Source: Clostridium sp. M62/1
GTDB taxonomy: Bacteria > Bacillota > Clostridia > Lachnospirales > Lachnospiraceae
Length of the DNA stretch: 64,000 bases
Assembly: GCF_020736365.1 (NCBI RefSeq)
Contig: NZ_CP085988.1
Location: 2,548,001-2,612,000 of the forward strand
Direction: 5' to 3'
Shown here: positions 1-9,460 of the stretch, in pieces
Numbering within the stretch: the first letter of the stretch is position 1
Layout: every line of letters starts with the position of its first letter
The notes under the pieces: generated by a model
What the model saw: only the letters and a program-made list of their open reading frames with translations
Database searches by the model: none
Told to the model about the DNA's origin: nothing
Translations under genes and position numbers: made by a program

Positions 1-737
1 TCTTTGCCATGCAGTACACTTTGACGCTGACAGAAGAAACGGAAATCCGCTACCGCACAGAAACAAGCACAGACCCGGAAACAGGGGAAACGACCACCGA
101 GGAAGTACCCTACGAGTACCATATCCTCAACGTGAAGCTGACGAACAAGCCCATTTCCGAGATTGCGGAGGAACTTCTAACGCCACAGCAGCTTGAAATG
201 TACCGCGTCTATCTGGAAACAAGCGGAAACAAACCGCTGATTTTCGGCGGCGGCTCCCCCGATATGGGCGCGTCCGAGGATTTAAGCGGCGTACAGCTTG
301 TAAACGGCACACGCCCCGGCAACACCGCCGTTGTAGACCTTGCGAAGCGGCAAGTCGGCAACGTGGGCGGGCGACCCTTTTGGAGCTGGTACGGATTTAA
401 CAGCCGCGTGGAATGGTGCGCCTGTTTCGTTTCATGGTGCTACAATCAAGCCGGAAAGAGCGAGCCGCGCTTTGCCGGGTGCCAGTCACAGGGCGTACCC
501 TGGTTCCAGTCACGCGGGCAATGGGGCGCGAGGGGCTATGAGAATATCGCCCCCGGCGACGCTATCTTTTTCGACTGGGACGGGGACGGGAGCGCAGACC
601 ATGTGGGGCTTGTTATCGGAACGGACGGGGAGCGCGTCTATACCGTCGAGGGCAATTCCGGCGACGCCTGCAAGATAAAGAGCTACCCCGTCAATTACTC
701 CTGTATCAAAGGCTATGGGCTGATGAACTGGAATTAA
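1..737 (+). CDS. CHAP/NlpC-type peptidase, C-terminal part of a CD1107-like conjugation protein (5' partial)
   Basis: The reading frame is open to the window edge without a stop before the first ATG at 9, so the gene probably begins upstream. The C-terminal ~140 residues look like a CHAP/C40-type amidase: the stretch WCACFVSWC holds the candidate catalytic Cys, and DHVGLVIG the candidate His, followed by EGNSGD. Proteins of this kind in Clostridia ICEs are the cell-wall hydrolase of the type IV secretion channel and open peptidoglycan for the mating pore. It is followed at short distance by DUF4315, DUF4366 and topoisomerase III genes on the same strand, the usual order at the end of such transfer modules. 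The domain is seen in the sequence; the role is inferred from family and context. Confidence 0.8.
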   Translation, partial: FAMQYTLTLTEETEIRYRTETSTDPETGETTTEEVPYEYHILNVKLTNKPISEIAEELLTPQQLEMYRVYLETSGNKPLIFGGGSPDMGASEDLSGVQLVNGTRPGNTAVVDLAKRQVGNVGGRPFWSWYGFNSRVEWCACFVSWCYNQAGKSEPRFAGCQSQGVPWFQSRGQWGARGYENIAPGDAIFFDWDGDGSADHVGLVIGTDGERVYTVEGNSGDACKIKSYPVNYSCIKGYGLMNWN

Positions 738-771
738 CATATTTTTGAGCAAAGAAAGGAGAAATTTATTG

Positions 772-1050
772 ATGGCTATGAACAAAATTGAACGTATCGA
801 CAAAGAGATTGCAAAGACCCGCGAGAAAATCACCGAGTACCAGAACAGATTAAGGGGGCTTGAAGCGCAGAAAACCGAAGCGGAAAACCTGCAAATCGTA
901 CAGCTTGTGCGCTCCATGCGCCTTTCCCCGCATGAGCTTTCCGCTATGCTTTCCGGCGGCGGTATTCCGGGCATGGAAGCCGCGCCGGGCTACCCCGCAG
1001 AACCCGCAGACCACGACACCGAAGAAATGGAGGACACCGAGAATGAATAA
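772..1050 (+). CDS. DUF4315 family conjugation-module protein
   Basis: A 92-residue protein with a predicted N-terminal coiled coil ([17 protein letters not shown]) and a conserved segment around [15 protein letters not shown], as in DUF4315 proteins that accompany the transfer genes of Firmicute ICEs. The ATG at 772 was chosen because AAAGGAG lies about 8 bases upstream; an ATG at 778 is also possible. Its stop overlaps the start of the next gene, so the two are probably translationally coupled. The biochemical function of the family is not known. Confidence 0.8.
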   Translation: MAMNKIERIDKEIAKTREKITEYQNRLRGLEAQKTEAENLQIVQLVRSMRLSPHELSAMLSGGGIPGMEAAPGYPAEPADHDTEEMEDTENE

Positions 1051-1744
1051 GAAAATCCTTAGAACCTTGACCGCACTCTGCGCCGCCCTCATGCTGACGG
1101 GCGGCTTTTCCGTCACCGCCTTTGCACAGACCCCGGAGGGACAGGACGCGACCGACGACAGCGGCGTTGTCTATGAGGAACCCGAAAAGGAAGAACCCCT
1201 TACCCCGGACGGGAACGCGACCCTTGTAGACGATTTCGGCGGCAACAAGCAGCTTATCACAGTGACGACCAAAAACGGCAATTACTTTTATATCCTTATC
1301 GACCGGGACGACGAGGGCGAGGACACCGTACATTTCCTTAATCAAGTGGACGAAGCCGACCTTATGGCACTCATGGAGGACGGAAGCACCGAAGCAGCCC
1401 CGCCCGCCGTTTGCAGTTGCACCGATAAATGCGAAGCCGGAAAGGTAAATGTGAGCTGCCCTGTCTGCAAGGACAACATGACCGCTTGCAGCGGCAAGGA
1501 AGCGGAGCCGGAAACCGAGAAACCAACAGAGCAGCCCAAAGAGAAAGGCAATACAGGCGGGCTTGTGCTTTTCCTTGTCGTGGCACTTCTTGGCGGCGGG
1601 GGCGCGTTCTATTATTTTAAGTTTATGAAGCCAAAGCAGAACGTCAAGGGCGACACCGACCTTGAAGATTTCGATTTTGACGATTACGACGAGGACGAGG
1701 GGGACGGGCTTTCTGATGAAGAACAGGAGGACGAGGAAGCATGA
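1043..1744 (+). CDS. DUF4366 family membrane protein of the conjugation module
   Basis: A 233-residue protein. It has an N-terminal signal peptide (lysines, then a hydrophobic stretch ending at TAFAQ), an acidic Pro-rich extracellular part, a Cys-rich patch ([19 protein letters not shown]), one membrane segment near residue 185 ([20 protein letters not shown]) and a very acidic cytoplasmic tail rich in D and E. This is the layout of DUF4366 proteins found next to CD1107-like peptidases in ICEs. The start overlaps the upstream stop, and the stop overlaps the start of the next small gene, so these genes form one transcription and translation unit. It probably belongs to the mating apparatus at the membrane; the exact role is unknown. 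Confidence 0.8.
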   Translation: MNKKILRTLTALCAALMLTGGFSVTAFAQTPEGQDATDDSGVVYEEPEKEEPLTPDGNATLVDDFGGNKQLITVTTKNGNYFYILIDRDDEGEDTVHFLNQVDEADLMALMEDGSTEAAPPAVCSCTDKCEAGKVNVSCPVCKDNMTACSGKEAEPETEKPTEQPKEKGNTGGLVLFLVVALLGGGGAFYYFKFMKPKQNVKGDTDLEDFDFDDYDEDEGDGLSDEEQEDEEA

Positions 1745-1929
1745 CGCTTTTTACCGAAAACCCTTTAGAAAAAATGATGGTACAAAGACCCACCGGGCGG
1801 CGTGACAGTGCGCCGCCCGTTCCAAAATCCCCGGCGTGTATGCGTTGCCCTTATAAGGCGCAATCCCCCTGTATCGGCTATTGTCTGAAACAGGCACAGG
1901 AGAAGAAGCACACCGCGCCGGAACGCTGA
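1741..1929 (+). CDS. Small cysteine-containing ICE protein, unknown function
   Basis: A 62-residue reading frame overlapping the DUF4366 stop by four bases and ending 15 bases before topB. The conserved-looking core [16 protein letters not shown] has four cysteines and could bind a metal. The arrangement suggests a real coupled gene in the transfer operon. I do not recognise a named function. Confidence 0.6.
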   Translation: MTLFTENPLEKMMVQRPTGRRDSAPPVPKSPACMRCPYKAQSPCIGYCLKQAQEKKHTAPER

Positions 1930-1944
1930 AAGGAGGATTTTTTC

Positions 1945-4035
1945 ATGGCATTTAGACTTGTGATTGCAGAAAAGCCGAGCGTGGCGCAGACTATCGCCGC
2001 CGCGCTTGGCATTAAGGGGAAACAGGACGGGTATATCGAGGGCGGCGGCTACCTCATTTCATGGTGCGTCGGGCATTTGGTACAGCTTGCGGAAGCTGCC
2101 GCCTACGGGGAGCAATATAAAAAATGGAGTTTTGACAGCTTACCCATTCTGCCGGAGGAATGGCAGTACGCCGTTGACCCGGACAAGGGGAAGCAATTCA
2201 AAACCATTAAAGAGCTTATGCACCGCGCCGACGTTTCCGAAGTGGTAAATGCGTGTGACGCGGGGCGCGAGGGTGAATTGATTTTCCGCTTTGTCTACGA
2301 AGTGGCGGGCTGCAAGAAGCCCATGCGCCGCTTGTGGATTTCTTCAATGGAGGACGGGGCGATTAAGGCGGGCTTTGCTTCCCTCAAAGACGGGCGGGAC
2401 TATGGCGCGCTCTTTGCGTCCGCCCTCTGCCGCGCAAAGGCTGACTGGCTTATCGGCATTAACGCCACCCGGCTTTTCTCCTGCCTGTATGGAAAGACCT
2501 TGAACGTGGGGCGCGTCCAGACCCCGACCTTAAAAATGCTCACCGACCGGGACGCGGCTATCTCCCATTTCCAGAAAGAAAAATATTATCATGTTCGCCT
2601 TGATTTATCCGGCGCGGACGCGGCAAGCGAAAGGATTTCGGACAAGGCAGAAGCCGACGCGCTGAAAGGGGCTTGCGAAGCGGGAAAGGCGGTATGCGTT
2701 TCCCTTACCAGAGAGAAGAAAACCGCAGCCCCGCCAAAGCTCTTTGACCTTACCTCTTTGCAGCGGGAAACGAACCGCATTTTCGGTTACACCGCAAAGC
2801 AGACCCTTGACCTTGCACAATCCCTTTATGAAAAGCGGCTCCTTACTTATCCGAGGACGGACAGCAGCTTTCTTACTGACGACATGGGCGGCACCGCAGC
2901 GGACATTATCGCGCTGCTTTGCGAAAAGCTCCCCTTTATGGCGGGCGCGGACTTCACGCCGGAGATTGCAAAGGTATTAGACAGCAAGAAAGTATCAGAC
3001 CACCACGCAATCATTCCCACTATGGAGCTTGCAAAGGCTGACCCGGACGCGCTGCCGGAAAGCGAGAAGAATATCCTTACCCTTGCGGGGGCGCGTCTGC
3101 TTTTTGCCACCGCCGAGCCGCATATTTATGAAGCGGTTACGGCGGTTTTCTCATGCGCCGGGACAGACTTCACCGCAAGGGGAAAGACCGTACTTGCGGA
3201 GGGTTGGAAAGAGCTTGAACGCAGATACCGGGCGACGCTGAAAGATAAGCCCGAAGCAGAGGACGGGGAAAATGAGGGCGTGACGCTGCCGGAGCTTTCC
3301 GAGGGACAGAACTTTCCTAACCCCGCCGCAAAAGTAACGGAGCATACCACAACGCCGCCGAAGCCCCACAGCGAAGCGTCGCTTCTCTCTGCTATGGAGC
3401 GAGCCGGGAACGGGGACACCGACCCGGACGCGGAACGCCGGGGGCTTGGCACTCCCGCCACCCGCGCCGCCGTCATTGAAAAACTGGTAAAGGGCGGCTT
3501 TGCAGAGCGCAAGGGGAAGCAGCTTATCCCCACGCAGAACGGAGCCGCCCTTATATCAGTCTTGCCGGATATGCTCACTTCCCCGCAGCTTACCGCAGAA
3601 TGGGAAAACAATCTGACGCAGATAGCAAAGGGAGCCGCAGACCCCGGCGAATTTCTGTCCGGCATTGAAGCTATGGCGCGGGAGCTTGTGCAGACACACG
3701 CCGCAGCACTGGACGGGAAAAAGGATTTGTTCCGGGAGGAAAAGCCCTCTGTCGGCAAATGCCCCCGTTGCGGTTCCCCCGTCCATGAGGGGAAGAAAAA
3801 CTATTATTGCAGCAACAAAGAATGTGCCTTTGTCATGTGGAAGAATGACCGCTTTTTCGAGGAACGCAAGACCGCTTTTTCCGCGAAGATTGCCGCCGCG
3901 CTCCTTAAATCCGGCAAAGTGAATGTGAAGAAGCTCTATTCCCCGAAAACAGGCAAGACCTATGACGGAACTATCGTTCTGGCTGACACTGGCGGGAAAT
4001 ACGTCAACTACCGTATCGAAGTACAGAAGAACTAA
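1945..4035 (+). CDS. topB: DNA topoisomerase III (type IA), ICE-encoded
   Basis: A 696-residue protein. The Toprim domain begins at RLVIAEKPSVAQ, with DAGREGE near residue 105; the type IA catalytic tyrosine is Y302 in LLTYPRTDSS, and a zinc-ribbon C-terminus follows (CPRCGSPV...YYCSNKEC). The length is normal for the TopB of conjugative elements. The enzyme relaxes and decatenates DNA through a 5'-phosphotyrosine intermediate and is presumed to help process transferred single-stranded DNA. AAAGGAGG precedes the ATG. It is the last gene before oriT-like copy A. Confidence 0.95.
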   Translation: MAFRLVIAEKPSVAQTIAAALGIKGKQDGYIEGGGYLISWCVGHLVQLAEAAAYGEQYKKWSFDSLPILPEEWQYAVDPDKGKQFKTIKELMHRADVSEVVNACDAGREGELIFRFVYEVAGCKKPMRRLWISSMEDGAIKAGFASLKDGRDYGALFASALCRAKADWLIGINATRLFSCLYGKTLNVGRVQTPTLKMLTDRDAAISHFQKEKYYHVRLDLSGADAASERISDKAEADALKGACEAGKAVCVSLTREKKTAAPPKLFDLTSLQRETNRIFGYTAKQTLDLAQSLYEKRLLTYPRTDSSFLTDDMGGTAADIIALLCEKLPFMAGADFTPEIAKVLDSKKVSDHHAIIPTMELAKADPDALPESEKNILTLAGARLLFATAEPHIYEAVTAVFSCAGTDFTARGKTVLAEGWKELERRYRATLKDKPEAEDGENEGVTLPELSEGQNFPNPAAKVTEHTTTPPKPHSEASLLSAMERAGNGDTDPDAERRGLGTPATRAAVIEKLVKGGFAERKGKQLIPTQNGAALISVLPDMLTSPQLTAEWENNLTQIAKGAADPGEFLSGIEAMARELVQTHAAALDGKKDLFREEKPSVGKCPRCGSPVHEGKKNYYCSNKECAFVMWKNDRFFEERKTAFSAKIAAALLKSGKVNVKKLYSPKTGKTYDGTIVLADTGGKYVNYRIEVQKN

Positions 4036-4044
4036 AAACTTGAA

Positions 4045-4144
4045 TAGCAAGCATAGGAAGCGGGTACCCACTTCCGTAAATCCCTGTCCTGCCGCTGACG
4101 CGCCGGACGGGGATTTTGCTTGTTGGGAAGTTTCCCAAACCCTC
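4045..4144 (+). other. oriT-like sequence, copy A
   Basis: This noncoding block between topB and the anti-restriction gene matches, on the opposite strand, the block upstream of mobC at 11495-11593. Identical parts are TAGCAAGCATAGGAAGCGGG followed by TACC, one extra C here, then ACTTCCGTA; and TTGCTTGTTGGGAAGT followed by (T/G)TCCCAAACCCTC. It contains two inverted repeats: GGAAGCGGGTACCCACTTCC and TTGGGAAGTTTCCCAA. Conservation with the site upstream of mobC/relaxase suggests a transfer origin or relaxosome binding site. This is an inference from position and symmetry. Confidence 0.6.
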
Positions 4145-4247
4145 TAAAAAAATGAAAAAATTGTTGGCATAACGCACAGCCCACCGTAGTACGGGGCGAA
4201 CCCCAAAAGCGCGGCGGTGCGCCGCCATTTCAGAAAGGAGCGAATGA

Positions 4248-7200
4248 ATGGAAAAGAAAAAAGGTTACTCCATGTTTGAGCGTGACAAGTTAGACCCGGC
4301 TGACAGTATGCGGATAGAGCGAAATATTTATTTTGAGGAACAGACCGCTGACCTTTCCGGGCTTACCGCCCTGCCCTTAGAACAGTTACAGGCATTGCGG
4401 GAAGAATACGCGGCGGCTGAACAGGCAGCTTTTGAAGCCTTGCAAGAACAGGCGGCGGCATGGGACGAACAGGCGGGAAAGACCCTTGCCATTGACAAAG
4501 CCATTGAGTATGTGAGGACACCCGAAGCTACGCATACCGCGAACCAGTGGGAAGCTACGGACTACGGGAAGCACATCAGCAACCGCGTCTACCAAATGCG
4601 CTACCACATATCCGAGAATACCCGGTATGACAGGGAAAAAGAGAAATCCATTCCCTATTCGTGGACGCTTTCATGGAGTATTTACACCAACAGCCCCCAC
4701 AATTACGGACAGGCAAAAATCGCCGGACAGGAAAGGAAAGTCTTTGCAGACAAGGCAGCTATGGAAAAATATCTGAATGGGCGTATCAAAGCCTATCAGC
4801 ATTTATTCACCGAGGTATCGCCGCCTATCCCGCCAGAGTATGCAGAGCATTTCAAAGTAAACGGGCAGCTTTTACCGGGCTATGCTATCGAGGGCGAGGA
4901 ACGGGCGCAGCCTACCGCTGAAAAAGCAGCCCCCACCACAGCAGAGCCGCCACAGGACACCGAACAGAGAAAGGAGCGTGAAACCATAAACGAGCAGTTT
5001 TCAATTCTTATCGACAGCCGCAGCCGCTTTGAAACAGGCAAACCGGGCGGCGTGTGGCTTCCCATGCCGACCACAACAGAGCAGCTTCATGCGGCTATGG
5101 AAAGCGTCGGCATTACCGCAGACAATCCGCAGGATTTTTTCATCAACGGGTATTCTTCTACGGAGGACTGCCCCTTTGACTTGCCGCTTTCCGTTATCCA
5201 AAGCGCAAGCATGGACGAGCTGAATTATTTTGGAAAACTTCTGGAAATGCAGAGTGACGGGGACAAGGATAAATTTGCGGCGGCGGTTACACATGGCGAG
5301 TATGCCGGAAGCATGAAAGACCTTATCAACCTTGCACAAAACCTTGACTGTTACTGGCTCTATCCCACTGTCCGCAGCGAAGAAGATTACGGTTATTATC
5401 TTATCGACGAACTGGACGAGCTGGAGCTTCCCGAAGAAGCAAAGAAATATTTCAAGTATGAAGAATACGGGCGGGACGCAGTTAGCAAGGATAAGGGGCA
5501 GTTTACCGAACAGGGCTATATCTATAACAATCAGAACACCTTTACCGAATGGTATCGGGGAACGGAAAACGAGATACCCAAAGAATACCGCGTTATGAGC
5601 TTCCCACAGCCGGAACGCGGCGGACAGGACAAGACCTTTATGGACGCAGCCGCCACAGAGCAGACCGCCCGAACCGCCGCAGAGCAGCCACAGGAGCCGC
5701 ACCCGGTTATCCCTATCGTGCTGACAGCCGGGAAGCCCGCCGAGAAATTAAAAGAGATTACCGACCGTCTGGAACAGGGCATTACGGAACTCTTTGACAG
5801 CGAGCGTTACAAGGAATATCTGAAAGTCATGTCAAAATTCCATAATTACAGCTTCCGAAACACCGTCCTTATCGCCATGCAGAAGCCGGACGCTTCCCTT
5901 TTGGCGGGCTTTTCCGCTTGGAAGAACAACTTTGAGCGAAATGTGATGAGAGGGCAAAAGGGAATTAAAATCATTGCCCCGTCGCCCTATAAAATCAAAC
6001 AGGAAATGCAGAAAATCGACCCGCACACGCAGAAGCCCATAATCGGCAAGGACGGAAAGCCCGTCACCGAGGAAAAGGAAATCACCATACCCGCCTACAA
6101 GGTGGTATCCGTCTTTGACGTTTCCCAGACCGAGGGAAAGGAACTGCCGGACATTGCCGTTGACGAACTGACAGGCGACGTTGACCGCTATAAGGACTTT
6201 TTCGCAGCCCTTGAAAAGACTTCCCCCGTTCCTATCGCCTTTGAGAATATCGAGGGCGGCTCTCATGGCTACTACCACTTGGAGGACAAGCGCATTGCTA
6301 TCAACGAGGGCATGAGCGAATTACAGACCTTAAAGACCGCCATTCACGAAATCGCCCATGCGAAGCTGCACGACATTGACCTCAACGCGCCAAAGGACGA
6401 GCAACCCCGCGTTGACCGCCGCACCCGCGAAGTCGAAGCGGAAAGCGTCGCCTATACCGTCTGCCAACATTACGGGCTTGACACGTCGGACTATTCTTTC
6501 GGCTATGTCGCCGGGTGGAGCAGCGGGCGGGAGCTGTCCGAGCTGAAAAGCTCCCTTGAAACGATACGCAGCGCAGCCGCCGAGATTATCAATTCCATAG
6601 ACGCGAATTTTGCGGAGCTGCAAAAGGCACAGGACAAGGAGCAGACCGCCGGACAGGAGCAGCCCACCAGAGAGGGACAAGAAGCCGCGCCACAGCCGGA
6701 AGCCCCGAAAAAAGCAGATACAGCCGGGAAAGAAAAGCCGGAAGCAGCCCCGAAAGAAGCCTTTACCCCGGAAACGATTTACAGAGTGCGCCGGAACCCT
6801 TACAGCGACAGCCGGGAAAACAGCCACCTCTTGCAAGCCTATGTGACACAGGAGAACGGGCGGGCGAAAATGGGCGACGTGCTTTATACGGGAACGCCGG
6901 AGAAATGCCGCGAGCTTATGGGGCAGCTCAAAAGCGGCGAGCTGACCGAGGGCGACGTAAAGCAGCTTTACGCAAAGGCACAGGAAACGGCGCAGACCAC
7001 CGGACAGGACAAGGACACCTTTTCCATTTACCAGATAAAGGGCGGGGACGAAACAAGGGACTTCCGCTTTGAGCCTTACGACCGCCTGCAGGCGGCGGGA
7101 AATGTGGTTGATAAAGCGAACTATGAGCTTGTCTATTCCGCGCCCCTTGCGCCGGAAACTTCCCTTGAAGATATTTATACCCGCTTCAATATCGACCACC

Positions 7201-7811
7201 CAAAAGATTTTAAGGGACACAGCCTTTCCGTTTCGGACGTGGTAGTGCTTCATCAGAACGGACAGGACACCGCGCATTACGTTGACAGCGTAGGCTTCCG
7301 GCAAGTGCCGGAGTTTTTACAGGAGCAGAAGCAGCTTACCCCGGACGAGCTGACAACGGGCGAAACAATCCAGACACCGAGGGGGACTTTCCATGTGACC
7401 GCCATGAGCCGGGAGCAGATAGAAGCCGCCGGATATGGCTTTCACCACCAGTCGGACGACGGAAAGTATCTGATTATGGGGAACGGGACGCGGGCGTTTG
7501 CTGTTGCCGCAGAGCAGCCGGAAAAGGCAAACCCCTTGAAGCATATCGAGGACACCGTAGAGCAGAACGACAACAACTTTGACGGTATCATCAACAACAC
7601 CCCTACCGTTGACGAACTGGAAGCAAAGGTTAAGGCGGGAGAAACAATTTCCCTTGTTGACCTGGCTAACGCGGTCAAAGCCGACAAAGAGCGCGGCAAG
7701 GAAGCGAAGCCGGAAAAGAAGCCCTCTATCCGGGCGCAGCTTAGGGCTGACAAGGAAAAGGCGCAGAAGAAAAACGCAAAGCAGAAATTACAGGATTTGG
7801 AAAGGAGCTGA
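4248..7811 (+). CDS. Giant multidomain anti-restriction protein (ArdA-like + ArdC-like + YodL/DUF4316-like)
   Basis: A 1187-residue protein. Residues ~245-440 resemble ArdA, the DNA-mimic inhibitor of type I restriction enzymes (CPFDLPLSVIQSASMDELN, then KYFKYEEYGRD). Residues ~500-640 resemble the ssDNA-binding N-domain of ArdC (KVMSKFHNYSFRNTVLI), followed by a zinc metallopeptidase motif HEIAH at 700-704. Residues ~925-1020 look like a YodL domain, and the tail like DUF4316 (PSIRAQLRADKEKA). The N-terminal ~230 residues are not assigned. AGAAAGGAG precedes the ATG. Its place as the first gene after oriT-like copy A would let it be expressed early in the recipient to protect incoming DNA. 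Domain identities rest on visible motifs; the combined role is inferred. Confidence 0.85.
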   Translation: MEKKKGYSMFERDKLDPADSMRIERNIYFEEQTADLSGLTALPLEQLQALREEYAAAEQAAFEALQEQAAAWDEQAGKTLAIDKAIEYVRTPEATHTANQWEATDYGKHISNRVYQMRYHISENTRYDREKEKSIPYSWTLSWSIYTNSPHNYGQAKIAGQERKVFADKAAMEKYLNGRIKAYQHLFTEVSPPIPPEYAEHFKVNGQLLPGYAIEGEERAQPTAEKAAPTTAEPPQDTEQRKERETINEQFSILIDSRSRFETGKPGGVWLPMPTTTEQLHAAMESVGITADNPQDFFINGYSSTEDCPFDLPLSVIQSASMDELNYFGKLLEMQSDGDKDKFAAAVTHGEYAGSMKDLINLAQNLDCYWLYPTVRSEEDYGYYLIDELDELELPEEAKKYFKYEEYGRDAVSKDKGQFTEQGYIYNNQNTFTEWYRGTENEIPKEYRVMSFPQPERGGQDKTFMDAAATEQTARTAAEQPQEPHPVIPIVLTAGKPAEKLKEITDRLEQGITELFDSERYKEYLKVMSKFHNYSFRNTVLIAMQKPDASLLAGFSAWKNNFERNVMRGQKGIKIIAPSPYKIKQEMQKIDPHTQKPIIGKDGKPVTEEKEITIPAYKVVSVFDVSQTEGKELPDIAVDELTGDVDRYKDFFAALEKTSPVPIAFENIEGGSHGYYHLEDKRIAINEGMSELQTLKTAIHEIAHAKLHDIDLNAPKDEQPRVDRRTREVEAESVAYTVCQHYGLDTSDYSFGYVAGWSSGRELSELKSSLETIRSAAAEIINSIDANFAELQKAQDKEQTAGQEQPTREGQEAAPQPEAPKKADTAGKEKPEAAPKEAFTPETIYRVRRNPYSDSRENSHLLQAYVTQENGRAKMGDVLYTGTPEKCRELMGQLKSGELTEGDVKQLYAKAQETAQTTGQDKDTFSIYQIKGGDETRDFRFEPYDRLQAAGNVVDKANYELVYSAPLAPETSLEDIYTRFNIDHPKDFKGHSLSVSDVVVLHQNGQDTAHYVDSVGFRQVPEFLQEQKQLTPDELTTGETIQTPRGTFHVTAMSREQIEAAGYGFHHQSDDGKYLIMGNGTRAFAVAAEQPEKANPLKHIEDTVEQNDNNFDGIINNTPTVDELEAKVKAGETISLVDLANAVKADKERGKEAKPEKKPSIRAQLRADKEKAQKKNAKQKLQDLERS

Positions 7812-7814
7812 CCC

Positions 7815-8768
7815 ATGCCGAAACAGAGTAAATTTGAGAACGTGGATTTGTTCGCTTCCCTCAATGCGGTTATGAAGCAGAACACAGGCTTTTACCAGAG
7901 CGACTTGGAGATTGACAAGGAGATTATCGCAAAGGCGGCGGCAAGCCCCCGCAAGGAGGACAAGACCCTTTTGTGGTTCTGCCGCCCGTCCGGGACGCAT
8001 TGCTTCCGGGAGCGCGACGTTTTCCTCAAAGACACCGCGCCCCACAACACATGGCGTTTCTACATGGAGCAGACGAGCGACCGCGTCCTTGCCTATGCAA
8101 TCGAGCTAACGGGGACGGAGCGCGGGAAAATCAAGGGCAATCTGTACGAACTGGACTACGCTAAACATTATGAGCGCGTCAAGGAAAAGGAGCTGCCCGC
8201 CGATACGGTGAAGCTGATTTATGAGCATGGGGAACGGGAGATACCCGCCGGACAGTTTTTCAACGGCAATCCCGATTATGAGCTTGGAAAGTTTGAACGC
8301 TTTGAAGCCGTACCCAACGACCCGGACGCGCTGCAATCGCTCTTACAGGAAGAACGGCGCAGCCGGGAGCAGCTTCCGCCGGGGGATTTCAAGGCGCATA
8401 TCGCCGCATTGCGGGACGGGCTGATTGAAACGGAAGCGCGGCGCATTGTACGGGAAATGAAGCGGCACGACACGCCGAACAGCCCCAACAAGACCCATTT
8501 CATGGTAGAGCTTTCCCCGGCGTTCATGCAGCTTGCAGCCACAAAGGACACTGACCGCCTTTTCTCCATGCTGCCCTACAAGACCCTTGCCTTTTCCAAA
8601 ATCGAGGGCAGACATGGGACGTATGCGCTGATTGACAAGGGGGAGAACCGGGACAGGAAGATAAGGAAGCCCCGCCCCTCTATCCGGGCGCAGCTTAAAG
8701 CAGACAAGGCAAAGACCGCCCCGAAAAAGGCGGCGGCAAAAACAAAAAATCACGATATGGAGGTATGA
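7815..8768 (+). CDS. ICE accessory protein of unknown function with a PSIRAQLKADK tail
   Basis: A 317-residue soluble protein starting three bases after the anti-restriction gene, so probably co-translated. Its C-terminal basic tail (PSIRAQLKADKAKTAPKK) closely matches the tail of the upstream 1187-residue protein (PSIRAQLRADKEKAQKK), which suggests a shared docking or DNA-binding peptide. The body is rich in charged residues, with no membrane segment and no catalytic motif that I recognise. Related proteins are common beside ArdC-like genes in Clostridia ICEs. No function can be assigned. Confidence 0.75.
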   Translation: MPKQSKFENVDLFASLNAVMKQNTGFYQSDLEIDKEIIAKAAASPRKEDKTLLWFCRPSGTHCFRERDVFLKDTAPHNTWRFYMEQTSDRVLAYAIELTGTERGKIKGNLYELDYAKHYERVKEKELPADTVKLIYEHGEREIPAGQFFNGNPDYELGKFERFEAVPNDPDALQSLLQEERRSREQLPPGDFKAHIAALRDGLIETEARRIVREMKRHDTPNSPNKTHFMVELSPAFMQLAATKDTDRLFSMLPYKTLAFSKIEGRHGTYALIDKGENRDRKIRKPRPSIRAQLKADKAKTAPKKAAAKTKNHDMEV

Positions 8769-8770
8769 GC

Positions 8771-8977
8771 ATGATTAGACTGACTGTTGAAGAAACAAAC
8801 CTTTTGAGCATTTACAACGAGGGCGGCAAGCGGGCTTTGATTGAGAATGTCAACGCCGCGCTGCCCTACATGGACGCGGATATGCGGGAGCTTGCAAAGC
8901 GCACCCTTTCCAAAGTGGACGCTTTGACCGAAGCGGAATTTGCAGAGCTTCCCATTTACGCCGCTGATGAAGTATGA
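8771..8977 (+). CDS. Transposon-transfer assisting protein (TTRAP family)
   Basis: A 68-residue protein whose sequence (LTVEETNLLSIYNEGGKRAL, then DMRELAKRTL) fits the TTRAP family of Firmicute conjugative elements. The ATG at 8771 gives normal spacing from GGAGG at 8759; an in-frame ATG at 8765 is too close. It overlaps the upstream stop region, and its own stop overlaps the start of the Cys_rich_VLP gene, indicating tight coupling. The family name implies a role in transfer, but the mechanism is unknown. Confidence 0.75.
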   Translation: MIRLTVEETNLLSIYNEGGKRALIENVNAALPYMDADMRELAKRTLSKVDALTEAEFAELPIYAADEV

Positions 8978-9339
8978 ACGGGGTTAAGCGGCTGACGCCG
9001 CCCCAGAGCCGGAAAGTCAACGCCCTTGTGCGCCGGACGTGCTGCAATTATGATAACGGGAACTGTATCTTACTGGACGACGGGGACGAGTGCGTTTGTC
9101 CGCAGCTCATTTCCTATTCGCTTCTCTGCAAGTGGTTCCGGGCTGCGGTGCTTCCCGCCGACAGGCTACTCTATGCGGAGCTTTACCAGACAGGGGACAA
9201 GAAGAAGTGTACCGAGTGCGGCGCGTTCTTTGCGTCAACCTCTAACAGTGTCAAATACTGCCCCGTCTGCCGGAAGCGTATCACCCGCAGACAAGCTGCC
9301 GAGCGCATGAGGAAAAGACGCACCCCTGTTACGCAGTAG
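8974..9339 (+). CDS. Cysteine-rich VLP-domain protein (copy 1)
   Basis: A 121-residue protein with about ten cysteines in zinc-ribbon-like pairs: RRTCCNYDNGNCILLDDGD, then CVCPQ, then CTECGAFF and YCPVCRKR, ending in a basic tail. This matches the Cys_rich_VLP family carried by ICEs and mobilizable elements. A second copy sits at 19563-19976 in the neighbouring element and shares the same order of motifs (CCCCEDGNCIVLDDGD, CTCPQ, CKWFRWAVLP). Both copies have the motif GGCGATACTTTATACC just beyond their 3' ends. It probably binds metal and nucleic acid; the function is not established. Confidence 0.8.
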   Translation: MNGVKRLTPPQSRKVNALVRRTCCNYDNGNCILLDDGDECVCPQLISYSLLCKWFRAAVLPADRLLYAELYQTGDKKKCTECGAFFASTSNSVKYCPVCRKRITRRQAAERMRKRRTPVTQ

Positions 9340-9390
9340 GTGCGGAAAATCCCTTGATTTACAGGGCTTTCCGGGCGTGAAAATCGGATA

Positions 9391-9406
9391 GGCGATACTT
9401 TATACC
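9391..9406 (+). repeat. 16-bp motif shared with the second mobile element (copy 1)
   Basis: GGCGATACTTTATACC lies 51 bases after the stop of the first Cys_rich_VLP gene. The same 16 bases occur at 19493-19508 beyond the second Cys_rich_VLP gene, but in the opposite orientation relative to that gene. It may be a protein binding site or the remnant of a common ancestral segment. Confidence 0.5.
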
Positions 9407-9460
9407 TTTACCCCCGAAAATGGCGTTCTACTGCGTAACATTCACGAAAACAGCACCCAT

